Assembly: GCF_019801465.1 (NCBI RefSeq)
Contig: NZ_JAHVJA010000004.1
Span: 285,962-349,961, forward strand
Direction: 5' to 3'
DNA: 64,000 nt
From: Leisingera daeponensis
Lineage (GTDB): Bacteria > Pseudomonadota > Alphaproteobacteria > Rhodobacterales > Rhodobacteraceae
The position numbers and the translations under genes were made by a program. The notes beneath the pieces were generated by a model that did no database searches, was not told where the DNA came from, and saw only the letters and a list, made by a program, of their open reading frames with translations. This document shows, piece after piece, positions 1 through 13,617 of the stretch; the stretch's first letter is position 1; each line of letters starts with the position of its first letter.

Positions 1-102
1 TTGAGCGTAAGTAGGACACCGGATGCAGCGGCCATGACAACGGCTGTTCTTGATGCCGCAGCGCAGCTGTCCCGGCTTGAGGGCGAGGGGCGCGCAGAGT
101 AG
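1..102 (+). CDS. C-terminal fragment, probably uroporphyrinogen-III synthase (HemD), cut by window edge
   Basis: An open frame runs in from the window start and ends at a TAG at 100-102; only 33 residues are visible, rich in Ala, Ser and Glu. The fragment carries no diagnostic motif. The call rests on context: in Rhodobacterales hemD normally lies directly upstream of a mitofilin-like membrane protein gene and hemY, which is what follows here after about 50 bases. HemD cyclises hydroxymethylbilane to uroporphyrinogen III in tetrapyrrole synthesis. Confidence 0.5.
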   Translation: MSVSRTPDAAAMTTAVLDAAAQLSRLEGEGRAE

Positions 103-153
103 GGTCCAGCGTGTTCGCAGGAATGTATTTTAGGAATCGAGGGGGAAGCCGGC

Positions 154-1467
<1,314 letters not shown>

Positions 1468-1477
1468 GGAAGCCTCC

Positions 1478-2953
1478 ATGCTCTGGTCGTTGTTGAAGAT
1501 CCTCGTATTTGTCGCAATCGTCGCGCTTCTTGCGTTCGGGGGCCGTCTGTTGATGGAAACCGCAGGTGGTATGCAGATCACTGTTGCCGGCACCGAATAC
1601 ACTCTCAGCGCTCTGCAATCGGTAATCGCGCTGGGTGTGCTGGTGCTGGGCGTCTGGCTTTTCCTGAAACTTTTGTCGCTTTTGGTCGCCACGCTGCATT
1701 TCCTGAACGGTGATGAAACCGCCCTGTCGCGCTACTGGGACAAGGGCCGCGAACGCAAGGGCTATCAGGCGCTTGCTGACGGGCTGATGGCATTGGCCTC
1801 GGGGGAGGGGCGCTTGGCGCTGGCCAAGGCCGCGCGGGCTGAGAAATACCTGCAGAAGCCGGAGCTGACCGATCTGCTGGTGGCCCAGGCGGCAGAGATG
1901 AGCGGCGATACGCACAAGGCGGCCGAAGCTTATAAACGCTTGCTGTCGAACCAGCCGACGCGTTTTGTTGGCGTGCGCGGGATCATGAAGCAGAAGCTTT
2001 CCGAAGGGGATACGGATACTGCCCGCCAGCTGGCGGAGAAGGCACTGGCGTTGAGGCCCAAGCACGAGGAAGTGCAGGACACGCTGCTGCGCTTGCAGGC
2101 TCAGGCTGAAGATTGGGCCGGGGCGCGCAAAACATTGTCGACCAAGCTCAAGACCGGCACCCTGCCGCGCGATGTATTCAAACGCCGCGATGCGGTGCTG
2201 GCCTTGTCGTCCTCCAAGAGCATCCTGGATGAAAACGCCACGGTTGAGCAGCAGGAGCAGGCGATTGAGGCCAACCGCCTGTCGCCGGATCTGGTTCCAG
2301 CCGCCGCAATGGCGGCCCGCGCCTATATAGCCCGGGGCAAGAAGCGAGCGGCTGTCCGGCTGCTGAAGAAGACCTGGGAAAGCCAGCCGCATCCCGACCT
2401 GGCCCATGCATTTGCCGAAATCGAACCTGAGGAAACCGCCGCTGAACGCGTCAAGAGGTTCGACCAGCTGGCGCGGATCAAGCCGCTGAACGATGAAACC
2501 CGCCTAGTGATGGCGGAACTGAATATTGTCGCTGAAGACTTCCCCGAAGCCCGCCGCTGGCTGAGCGATTTGGCCAAACGGGCGCCGGATGCACGCGCTC
2601 TGACACTGATGGCCGCGATCGAGCGTGGCGAAGGGGCCAGCGACAAGGTGGTGCAGGGCTGGCTGGCCAAGGCACTGACCGCGCCACGAGGGCCTCAGTG
2701 GGTTTGCGACAGCTGTAACCACATCCATGCGGAATGGGCACCGGTCTGCGAGCATTGCTCAAGTTTTGACACGCTGTCCTGGAAGCGCCCGGAAACACCT
2801 GAGGTGGCAAGTACAGCCGCAGCCTATATGCTGCCGCTGATCACTGGTGTGCTTGAGGACAAGACTGCTGCGCCGGCCGAAGATGCCGAGATCCTGGAAG
2901 CCGCCGAGGAGGAAGACGGAGAGGCGAAAGACACGGTTAGAGAGGCGACCTGA
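1478..2953 (+). CDS. hemY: HemY-like TPR membrane protein with C-terminal zinc ribbon
   Basis: 491 residues. Two N-terminal membrane segments (about 5-25 and 45-70) are followed by a long cytoplasmic helical region with TPR-like repeats, the arrangement of proteobacterial HemY N-terminal family proteins (not the protoporphyrinogen oxidase also called HemY). Near the C-terminus lies a four-cysteine knuckle, CDSC at 410-413 and CEHC at 424-427, which should bind zinc or iron and recalls the rubredoxin-like metal site of the TPR protein LapB/YciM. An acidic tail follows. It starts 10 bases after the mitofilin-like gene with AAGGAAG as ribosome site. The precise role is unknown; the family is linked to heme synthesis by gene order. 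Confidence 0.85.
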   Translation: MLWSLLKILVFVAIVALLAFGGRLLMETAGGMQITVAGTEYTLSALQSVIALGVLVLGVWLFLKLLSLLVATLHFLNGDETALSRYWDKGRERKGYQALADGLMALASGEGRLALAKAARAEKYLQKPELTDLLVAQAAEMSGDTHKAAEAYKRLLSNQPTRFVGVRGIMKQKLSEGDTDTARQLAEKALALRPKHEEVQDTLLRLQAQAEDWAGARKTLSTKLKTGTLPRDVFKRRDAVLALSSSKSILDENATVEQQEQAIEANRLSPDLVPAAAMAARAYIARGKKRAAVRLLKKTWESQPHPDLAHAFAEIEPEETAAERVKRFDQLARIKPLNDETRLVMAELNIVAEDFPEARRWLSDLAKRAPDARALTLMAAIERGEGASDKVVQGWLAKALTAPRGPQWVCDSCNHIHAEWAPVCEHCSSFDTLSWKRPETPEVASTAAAYMLPLITGVLEDKTAAPAEDAEILEAAEEEDGEAKDTVREAT

Positions 2954-2985
2954 CATCGCTCCAAGTCAAAAGCAAACCACGAAAG

Positions 2986-3015
2986 ACGGCGGGCTTGTCC
3001 TGCCGTTTTCTTTTT
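2986..3015 (+). terminator. Rho-independent terminator after hemY
   Basis: An 8-bp stem (ACGGCGGG with CCTGCCGT, one G-T pair) and a 5-base loop are followed by TTTCTTTTT, about 33 bases after the hemY stop codon. Confidence 0.85.
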
Positions 3016-3086
3016 GCATGGCTGACGGAAGAAATTTTCGGCACATCCGGAAAACCGGGAGTATCAAAACTCTGACTTTCGGGAGA

Positions 3087-3173
3087 TGGTGCCCAGGAGA
3101 GGACTCGAACCTCCACGTCCATACGGACACTAGCACCTGAAGCTAGCGCGTCTACCAATTCCGCCACCTGGGC
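3087..3173 (-). tRNA. tRNA-Leu (anticodon CAG)
   Basis: The minus strand gives an 87-base class II tRNA. GCCCAGG at 3167-3173 pairs with CCTGGGC at 3091-3097. The D-arm GTGGCGGAATTGGTAGACGC, anticodon loop with CAG, long variable arm GTGTCCGTATGGAC, T-arm GGTTCGAGTCC and an encoded CCA are all present. The core closely matches the known bacterial tRNA-Leu(CAG). Confidence 0.97.
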
Positions 3174-3190
3174 AGGTGTCGTGAGGAGGG

Positions 3191-3219
3191 CGTATAAGCA
3201 GCTTCCCGATGGGCGTCAA
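3191..3219 (-). promoter_or_regulatory. Predicted sigma70-type promoter of tRNA-Leu
   Basis: Read on the minus strand: TTGACG at 3219-3214, a 17-base spacer, then TATACG at 3196-3191. This places transcription start about 10 bases before the tRNA 5' end. The spacing is ideal and both hexamers are near consensus. Confidence 0.7.
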
Positions 3220-3385
3220 ACGGATTTTTCAAGGAATCTTCGCAGGGGAGAGGTCGGCGGCTGCCGCGTGGCCTGAAAAATTGATGCAGGCAGAACGCTT
3301 GGGCGGCAGCGGCGGCCAATTGCGCCTTGTTCGGCGCCTCTTGCGGCGCTAGAGCATATATGCAGCTAAATTCAGGAGCCAAAAG

Positions 3386-4375
3386 ATGTCCAAACTGGTC
3401 ACGATCTATGGCGGATCCGGTTTCGTGGGCCGCTACATTGCGCGGCGCATGGCTAAGGAGGGCTGGCGGGTGCGCGTCGCAGTGCGCCGTCCCAATGAAG
3501 CCATTCATGTGAAGCCTTACGGTGTTCCAGGCCAGGTGGAGCCGGTGTTCTGCAATATCCGCGACGACATGTCGGTGGCGGCTGTGATGCAGGGCGCGGA
3601 TGCAGTGGTGAACTGCGTGGGTGTGCTGAACGAGCTGGGCAAGAACACTTTTGGCGCTATCCATGCCGAGGGCGCCGGTCGCATTGCGCGCATCGCGTCG
3701 CAGCAGGGCGTCGCCAGTATGGTGCATATCTCGGCCATTGGCGCCGATGCGGATGCCGCCAGCGAATATTCCCGCACCAAGGCCGCCGGCGAAGCTGCCG
3801 TGCAGCAGCATTTCCCGGGTGCGGTGATCCTGCGCCCCTCGGTGATCTTCGGGGCTGAAGACGGCTTCTTCAACCGTTTCGCCGGCATGACCCGCCTTTC
3901 GCCGTTCCTGCCGATTGCTGCGGGCGGCACCAGGTTCCAGCCGGTGTTTGTCGACGATGTAGCCAAGGCGGCAGTCAAAGGCGCCCTTGGTGAGGCAGAG
4001 GGCGGGGTTTATGAACTGGGCGGCCCAGAGGTCAAAACCTTCCGCGCGCTAATGGAGCAGATGCTGGAGGTGATCCATCGCCGCCGTGTCATCATTTCAC
4101 TGCCTGGGTTTGTTGCGAAACTGGTGGCCTTCGGCTTTGATCTTCTGCAGTATGCCAGTTTCCAGCTGATCGAGAACAAGATGCTGACCCGAGACCAGTT
4201 GAAAAGCTTGAAGTCGGACAATGTAGTGACCGAGGCAGCTAAGGGTTTCGCGGATCTGGGCATTGACCCGGTGTCAGTTGGTTCGGTGCTGCCAGACTAC
4301 CTTTGGAAGTTCCGCCCCTCCGGCCAATATGACGAGATGACCAGCTCCGCCCGCAATCTGCGCAACGGCGCCTGA
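3386..4375 (+). CDS. Complex I NDUFA9-like atypical SDR protein
   Basis: 329 residues beginning SKLVTIYGGSGFVGRYIARRM, a GxxGxxG Rossmann fingerprint at the N-terminus typical of the extended/atypical short-chain dehydrogenase fold. The sequence pattern (YGGSGFVGR, DAVVNCVGVLNE, AEGAGRIARIA, RPSVIFGAEDGFFNRFA) matches the NDUFA9/39-kDa complex I subunit family, which binds NADPH and stabilises NADH:quinone oxidoreductase in mitochondria and some alphaproteobacteria. It lies alone, flanked by a tRNA and a terminator, so bacterial function cannot be taken from context. The start follows AGGAG. Confidence 0.85.
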   Translation: MSKLVTIYGGSGFVGRYIARRMAKEGWRVRVAVRRPNEAIHVKPYGVPGQVEPVFCNIRDDMSVAAVMQGADAVVNCVGVLNELGKNTFGAIHAEGAGRIARIASQQGVASMVHISAIGADADAASEYSRTKAAGEAAVQQHFPGAVILRPSVIFGAEDGFFNRFAGMTRLSPFLPIAAGGTRFQPVFVDDVAKAAVKGALGEAEGGVYELGGPEVKTFRALMEQMLEVIHRRRVIISLPGFVAKLVAFGFDLLQYASFQLIENKMLTRDQLKSLKSDNVVTEAAKGFADLGIDPVSVGSVLPDYLWKFRPSGQYDEMTSSARNLRNGA

Positions 4376-4401
4376 CGCGCGAAGCGTTTTCTGGAGTTGC
4401 A

Positions 4402-4431
4402 AGCGCGGGGCAATCCCGCGCTTTTTCTTTT
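4402..4431 (+). terminator. Rho-independent terminator between convergent genes
   Basis: AGCGCGGG, a GCAAT loop and CCCGCGCT are followed by TTTTCTTTT. It lies 26 bases after the NDUFA9-like stop and just before the end of convergent uppP. Confidence 0.9.
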
Positions 4432-4436
4432 CCGGC

Positions 4437-5243
4437 CTAACTGCCGTAGGCAATGGTCAGCAGCACCGCGCCCAGGATCACCCGGTAGATCACATAAGGC
4501 GTGAAGCTGACCGAGCGCAGAAGCCGCATCATCAGGCTGAGCGCGGCTAGCGCCGAGACCATTGCCAGAACTGCCGCAACCCCCGCATCGCGCATCAGCG
4601 CAGTATTGGATTCCAGCGCAACTTCGGTTCCCAAAAGCACGCCCGAAGCGATGATGGTGGGGATCGACATCAGCATGGCAATGCGGGCTCCGTCCTCGCG
4701 CTTGTAGCCCAGCTGGCGAGCGCCAGTGATGGTGATGCCGGAGCGCGAGGTGCCGGGGATCAGCGCCAGCATCTGCCACAACCCCATGATCAGAGCATCG
4801 CGCAGGCCCCAGTCGCCGGCTTGTTTCACCTCTGCGCCTTTCTGGTCGGCCCAGTACAGCACCAGACCAAAGCCCAGCATGGTCCAGCCGATCACCGCCA
4901 TAGATCGCAACGCATCGCTGAGGCCGGTGAAATGCAGCACGGCGCCGAATATGACGGTGGGGATCGTGGCCACGATCAGGCCCATGGCAAGCCGGGAGCC
5001 TGGCGTGTCGGTGCGGCCGGTCAGAGCGCGGGGCAATCCGCCCAGCCCTTCGCGCACGTCGCCCCAGAAATAGATCATCACCGCGGCCAGGGTGCCCACG
5101 TGCACGGCGACGTCGATCACCTGGCCCTGGTCTTTCAGCCCCGTGAGCCCGGGCAGCAGAATCAAGTGGCCTGAGGAAGAGACTGGCAGGAATTCGGTGA
5201 TGCCCTGGATCAATGCCACAAGGATCAGCTGGAAAAGCGGCAT
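4437..5243 (-). CDS. uppP: Undecaprenyl-diphosphatase UppP (BacA)
   Basis: 268-residue polytopic membrane protein that dephosphorylates undecaprenyl pyrophosphate, recycling the lipid carrier for peptidoglycan and other envelope polymers. The family signatures are present: EFLPVSSSGHLILL near the N-terminus (residues about 17-30) and PGTSRSGITITGAR in the middle, containing the catalytic Glu/Ser/His and Arg residues. Length and about eight hydrophobic segments fit the family. GAGGGA lies upstream of the ATG at 5243. It is transcribed alone, divergent from the glutamate synthase operon. Confidence 0.97.
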   Translation of the reverse strand: MPLFQLILVALIQGITEFLPVSSSGHLILLPGLTGLKDQGQVIDVAVHVGTLAAVMIYFWGDVREGLGGLPRALTGRTDTPGSRLAMGLIVATIPTVIFGAVLHFTGLSDALRSMAVIGWTMLGFGLVLYWADQKGAEVKQAGDWGLRDALIMGLWQMLALIPGTSRSGITITGARQLGYKREDGARIAMLMSIPTIIASGVLLGTEVALESNTALMRDAGVAAVLAMVSALAALSLMMRLLRSVSFTPYVIYRVILGAVLLTIAYGS

Positions 5244-5300
5244 GTTGAAAGCGTCCCTCGCTGGCCGCGGATGGGCCTTAAACTATCGGGACTCTGTATA

Positions 5301-5348
5301 AATCCCGCTTCGGGATTGGAAAGCGGATATTATGGTCCGCTTCGGACC
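5301..5348. promoter_or_regulatory. Paired stem-loops in the uppP-gltD intergenic region
   Basis: Two short perfect hairpins lie in the 242-base divergent region. AATCCCG/CGGGATT spans 5301-5317 and GGTCCG/CGGACC spans 5334-5348, each with a CTT loop. AAGCGGA at 5321-5327 can instead pair with TCCGCTT at 5336-5342, which would disrupt the second hairpin, so two exclusive folds are possible. No T-tract follows. A TATAAA at 5297-5302 might be a -10 box for gltD, but no good -35 was found. The function is unknown. Confidence 0.45.
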
Positions 5349-5485
5349 TAAAAATCCTGTACATTTCCGCTAAACACGGTATCAGGAATCAAGAGCTGGC
5401 AAAGTAGGTCAGCAAAGTTGACATAAAAGCGTACCGGTGCCCGAAAAGGTGCCTGCGCAGCCAGACAAACGATGGAGTCCAGCCC

Positions 5486-6925
5486 GTGGCCAAGCAACCG
5501 ATGCTGAAATTTGTGCAGATCGAACGCGACATGCCTCAAAAGCGTGACGCGAGCGTACGCAAGGAAGACTTCAATGAGATCTACGCGGAATATGCCGCCG
5601 CCAAGGCCGAGGAGCAGGCCAGCCGCTGCAGCCAGTGCGGCGTGCCCTATTGCCAGAGCCACTGCCCGCTGCACAACAACATCCCCGACTGGCTGCGCCT
5701 GACCGCCTCCGGCCGTCTGGAAGAGGCCTATGAGACCAGCCAGGCCACCAACACCTTCCCCGAGATCTGCGGCCGCATCTGCCCGCAGGACCGCTTGTGC
5801 GAAGGCAACTGCGTGATCGAGCAGTCGGGCCACGGCACTGTCACCATCGGCTCGGTTGAGAAATACATCACCGACACCGCCTGGGAAAACGGCTGGGTCA
5901 AGCCGGCAGCGCCGCTGGCCGAGCGCAGCGAGAGCGTTGGCATCATCGGCGCCGGTCCCGGCGGCCTGGCAGCAGCGGACATGCTGCGCAAGGCGGGCGT
6001 GCAAGTCACTGTTTATGACCGCTACGACCGCGCCGGCGGGCTGCTGATGTACGGTATCCCCAGCTTCAAGCTCGAAAAGGACGTGGTCGAGCGCCGCAAC
6101 AAGCTGCTGGCCGACGGCGGCGTCACTTTCAAGCTAAACTGCAATGTGGGCGAGGACATCTCGTTCGAGGAGATCCGCTCCAAGCACAATGCGGTGATCA
6201 TTGCCACCGGCGTTTATAAATCCCGCGATCTGGCGATGCCGGGCAGCGGTTCCGAAGGCATCGTCAAGGCGATCGACTTCCTGTGCGCCTCGAACAAGAA
6301 AAGCTTTGGCGACGAGGTCGAAGCCTTCGACAACGGCGATCTGAACGCTGCGGGCAAGAAGGTCGTGGTGATCGGCGGCGGCGATACCGCGATGGACTGC
6401 GTGCGCACCTCGATCCGTCAGGGCGCGACATCTGTGAAATGCCTCTACCGCCGCGACCGCGCCAACATGCCCGGCTCGCAACGCGAAACCCAGAACGCCG
6501 AGGAAGAAGGCGTGGTCTTCGAATGGCTGTCGGCACCTAAGGGCTTTACCGATGAGAGCGGCAAGGTCTCTGGCGTGATGGTGCAGAAGATGCGCCTGGG
6601 CCAGCCGGATGCTTCGGGCCGCCAGGCGCCGGAAGTGATCGAAGGCGCGGATTATGTCGAGGAGGCCGATCTGGTCATCAAAGCCTTGGGCTTTGAGCCG
6701 GAAGAACTGCCGACCCTTTGGAACCAGCCGGAGCTGCCGGTGACCCGTTGGGGCACTGTCAAGGCCGCGTTCAAGACCGGTGCCACCGAACTGGACGGCG
6801 TCTATGCGGTGGGCGACATTGTGCGCGGCGCCTCGCTGGTGGTCTGGGCAATCAAAGACGGCCGCGACTGCGCCGAAGCGATCCTCGACAACTTCAACAG
6901 CAAGGCCGCGGTGGCCGCGGAATAA
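5486..6925 (+). CDS. gltD: Glutamate synthase (NADPH) small subunit GltD
   Basis: 479 residues; the FAD/NADPH electron-input subunit of glutamate synthase, which passes electrons to GltB for making glutamate from glutamine and 2-oxoglutarate. The N-terminal ferredoxin-like part carries cysteine clusters (RCSQCGVPYCQSHCP around residues 48-62 and CGRICPQDRLCEGNC) for 4Fe-4S centres. An FAD-binding GAGPGGLAAADML follows at about 155, and an NADPH-binding VVVIGGGDTAMD at about 292. The start is GTG with GGAG 8 bases upstream. Here gltD precedes gltB, with a GFA-family gene between them. Confidence 0.97.
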   Translation: MAKQPMLKFVQIERDMPQKRDASVRKEDFNEIYAEYAAAKAEEQASRCSQCGVPYCQSHCPLHNNIPDWLRLTASGRLEEAYETSQATNTFPEICGRICPQDRLCEGNCVIEQSGHGTVTIGSVEKYITDTAWENGWVKPAAPLAERSESVGIIGAGPGGLAAADMLRKAGVQVTVYDRYDRAGGLLMYGIPSFKLEKDVVERRNKLLADGGVTFKLNCNVGEDISFEEIRSKHNAVIIATGVYKSRDLAMPGSGSEGIVKAIDFLCASNKKSFGDEVEAFDNGDLNAAGKKVVVIGGGDTAMDCVRTSIRQGATSVKCLYRRDRANMPGSQRETQNAEEEGVVFEWLSAPKGFTDESGKVSGVMVQKMRLGQPDASGRQAPEVIEGADYVEEADLVIKALGFEPEELPTLWNQPELPVTRWGTVKAAFKTGATELDGVYAVGDIVRGASLVVWAIKDGRDCAEAILDNFNSKAAVAAE

Positions 6926-7012
6926 GCCGGCACCCCCTGTGCACCGGCGGAGCAGCGAGCGAACCGCAGCAAGGTCAGTAATGCTGACCCAGCCAGCAGA
7001 AGGAACATGGAA

Positions 7013-7443
7013 ATGAGCGAGTTGAAGGGACAATGCATGTGCGGCGCGGTGACCGTCACCGCTTCCCCTGCACGCGCCTCCGTTTCCGCCTGCCATTGCG
7101 GAATGTGCCAACGCTGGTCCAGCGGCCCGTTCCTGAGCTTTCAGGCATCCAGCGGCTATGCCGCGCTGGGGCCGGTGCAAACATATGAGTCCTCCGGCTG
7201 GGCCGAGCGGGCGTTCTGCGGCAAATGCGGATCGGCGTTGTGGTACCGGATGACCGCAGGAGAACATAAAGGCCAGACGCAGATGTCGGCTGGCCTGTTT
7301 GAAAACGCAGGCGGCAATGAGTTGCGCCTGGAACTTTACATCGACAAAAAGCCAGCGGGCTACGCCTTCGACAGCGGCAGCCGGAAACTGACCGGCGCTG
7401 ACGTGATCAAGATGTTCGCCCCCTCCGTAGAAGGAACCAGCCA

Positions 7444-7447
<4 letters not shown>
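7013..7447 (+). CDS. GFA/CENP-V family zinc-binding protein inserted between gltD and gltB
   Basis: 144 residues from the ATG at 7013, chosen because AGAAGGA lies 8 bases upstream; an ATG at 7007 is too close to it. The GFA fold cysteines are visible: CMCG near residue 9-12, CHCGMC near 29-34, and CGKCGSALWY near 68-77. Family members include proteins annotated as glutathione-dependent formaldehyde-activating, but most have unknown substrates. Its stop overlaps the gltB start by four bases (ATGA at 7444-7447), so translation of gltB is probably coupled to it. Such a location suggests co-expression with glutamate synthase rather than a proven role in it. Confidence 0.9.
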
Positions 7448-11976
<4,529 letters not shown>

Positions 11977-12001
11977 TCCGGGTTAGAGCCTGAATGAAAG
12001 G

Positions 12002-12035
12002 CCCCGCAGGCAATTGCTTGCGGGGTTTTTCTTTT
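12002..12035 (+). terminator. Rho-independent terminator of the glt operon
   Basis: CCCCGCA at 12002-12008 pairs with TGCGGGG at 12019-12025 over a 10-base loop and is followed by TTTTTCTTTT, 25 bases after the gltB stop. Confidence 0.9.
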
Positions 12036-12075
12036 GGCGGTTGGTTACCGGGGGGGTGCTGGCTTATAGAGGGGC

Positions 12076-12813
12076 ATGGCAAAGGCAATTGCAAAAAAGA
12101 AGAAGTCCAAGAGCAGCAAGAAGACAGCGAAGCTGAAGATCCAGCCGCTGCGCTGGCTGCGGCGCTGGGCCCTGCGCGCGGCGATGGCCGTTGCGGTGGT
12201 ATTCCTTGCGCTCATCCTGCTCTTCTCGGTGGTGAACCCGCCGCTGACGCATACGATCTGGGCCGAACAGCGTCGGCTGGGTGAAGTGGACCGGATGTGG
12301 GTGCCGCTGGAAGAGATTGCACCGGTGCTGGCACGCTCTGTCGTGGCGGCGGAGGATGCTCAATTTTGTAGACACTGGGGGTTTGACGCCCGCGCCCTAC
12401 AGGCCGCGATCGAGGCGGGCGGCAGCCGTGGCGGCTCTACCATTTCGCAGCAGGTGGTTAAAAACGTATTCCTGTGGCAAGGCCGCAGCTGGCCGCGCAA
12501 GGTGCTGGAAACATTGCTGACCCCGGCAGTGGAACTGGTCTGGAGCAAGCGGCGCATTCTTGAAGTCTATTTGAACGTTGCCGAAATGGACGAGGGCGTG
12601 TTCGGCGCCGAAGCGGCAGCGCGCAAGTATTTCGGGGTAGGGCCGGACCAGCTGAGTGCCCGTCAGGCAGCTCTGATTGCCGCTGTCCTGCCCAATCCCA
12701 AGGAGCGTTCGGCCCGCAAACCCTCCAGCTATGTGCAGCGCCGGGCGCGGCAGATCCAGGACGGGGCGGCCACCATTCGCGCAGACGGGCGGGCGGATTG
12801 TTTCGAGGATTGA
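12076..12813 (+). CDS. mtgA: Monofunctional peptidoglycan glycosyltransferase MtgA
   Basis: 245 residues. A lysine-rich cytoplasmic tail (residues 1-30) and one membrane anchor (about 34-53) precede a GT51 domain. The family motifs are visible: AEDAQFCRHWGFD with the catalytic Glu, GGSTISQQVVKN, and RKVLETLLTPAVELVWSKRRILEVYLNVAEMDEGVFGAEAAARKYFG. No transpeptidase domain is present, so it polymerises lipid II glycan strands only. It is separated from gltB by a terminator and appears to be its own unit. Confidence 0.95.
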   Translation: MAKAIAKKKKSKSSKKTAKLKIQPLRWLRRWALRAAMAVAVVFLALILLFSVVNPPLTHTIWAEQRRLGEVDRMWVPLEEIAPVLARSVVAAEDAQFCRHWGFDARALQAAIEAGGSRGGSTISQQVVKNVFLWQGRSWPRKVLETLLTPAVELVWSKRRILEVYLNVAEMDEGVFGAEAAARKYFGVGPDQLSARQAALIAAVLPNPKERSARKPSSYVQRRARQIQDGAATIRADGRADCFED

Positions 12814-12879
12814 ATCTTTCCCCCGCCCAAGGCATTGCTGAAGCAACCGTTGTAAGTTTTCTGGAGATCCCCTGTAGCC

Positions 12880-13545
12880 ATGGCGCGCCTGTACCACGTT
12901 CCCTTGTCCCCCTATTGCCGCAAGGTGCGGCTGTCGCTGGCAGAGAAGAAGATCGAGGTTGAGCTTGTCGAGGAACGCTATTGGGAACAGGATCCGGATT
13001 TCCTGCGCCGCAACCCGGCGGCCAAGGTGCCGGTGATCCGGCTGGATGGCCAGATGATGGCCGAGAGCGCTGCGATCTGCGAATACCTGGAAGAAACCAG
13101 GCCTGAACCGTCCTTGATGCCGAAGGATCCGGAGGGCCGGTATGAAGTGCGCCGCCTGGTGAGTTGGTTTGACGACAAGTTCCACCATGAGGTGACATCG
13201 AAACTGCTCTACGAGCGGGTAAACAAGAAAATAACCGGCCAGGGCTACCCGGACAGCCGCAACGTCAAGGCCGGCGCCAAGGCGATCAAGTACCATCTGG
13301 ACTACATGGCCTGGCTGCTGGATCACCGGCGCTGGCTGGCTGGAGACATGATGACGCTGGCGGATTTTGCCGCCGCGGCGCATTTGTCGTCGCTGGACTA
13401 TATCTCGGATGTGGACTGGAACCGCTCGGCGGTGGTCAAGGATTGGTATGCCAAGATCAAGTCGCGGCCCGCGTTCCGGTCTATTCTGGCCGATCAAGTA
13501 CCGGGCTTCCGGCCGCCGCCGCATTACACCGATCTGGATTTCTGA
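12880..13545 (+). CDS. Glutathione S-transferase family protein
   Basis: 221 residues with a thioredoxin-like N-terminal domain (LYHVPLSPYCRKVRLSLAEK, then NPAAKVPVIRLDGQMMAESAAICEYLEE, the conserved cis-Pro and Glu-Ser glutathione-binding elements) and an all-helical C-terminal domain with WLAGDMMTLADFAAAAHLSSLDY. The candidate active residue is the Ser or Cys of SPYC near residue 10-13. The substrate is unknown. GGAG precedes the ATG. It lies 66 bases after mtgA and immediately before an intergenic palindrome and queG. Confidence 0.9.
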   Translation: MARLYHVPLSPYCRKVRLSLAEKKIEVELVEERYWEQDPDFLRRNPAAKVPVIRLDGQMMAESAAICEYLEETRPEPSLMPKDPEGRYEVRRLVSWFDDKFHHEVTSKLLYERVNKKITGQGYPDSRNVKAGAKAIKYHLDYMAWLLDHRRWLAGDMMTLADFAAAAHLSSLDYISDVDWNRSAVVKDWYAKIKSRPAFRSILADQVPGFRPPPHYTDLDF

Positions 13546-13559
13546 TATCAACCGGTTGA

Positions 13560-13617
13560 GGGGCGCTGCCCCCGCGGCCCAATGGGCCGCTCCCCCGGAG
13601 TATTTGGGCAAAAGATG
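13560..13617 (+). repeat. GC-rich intergenic palindrome, copy A (abuts queG start)
   Basis: GGGGCGCTGCCCCC at 13560-13573, a 7-bp hairpin GCGGCCC-AAT-GGGCCGC at 13574-13590, then TCCCCCGGAGTATTT and GGGCAAAAGATG. The same three-part layout recurs at 47044-47100 (copy B) and, more loosely, at 37136-37178 and near 59850-59905. The last bases of the conserved tail include the ATG used here as the queG start codon. Confidence 0.8.

Noticed and set aside
13582..13614. Earlier queG start at 13582
   Set aside because: The added residues fall inside the intergenic palindrome and do not match any QueG N-terminus.
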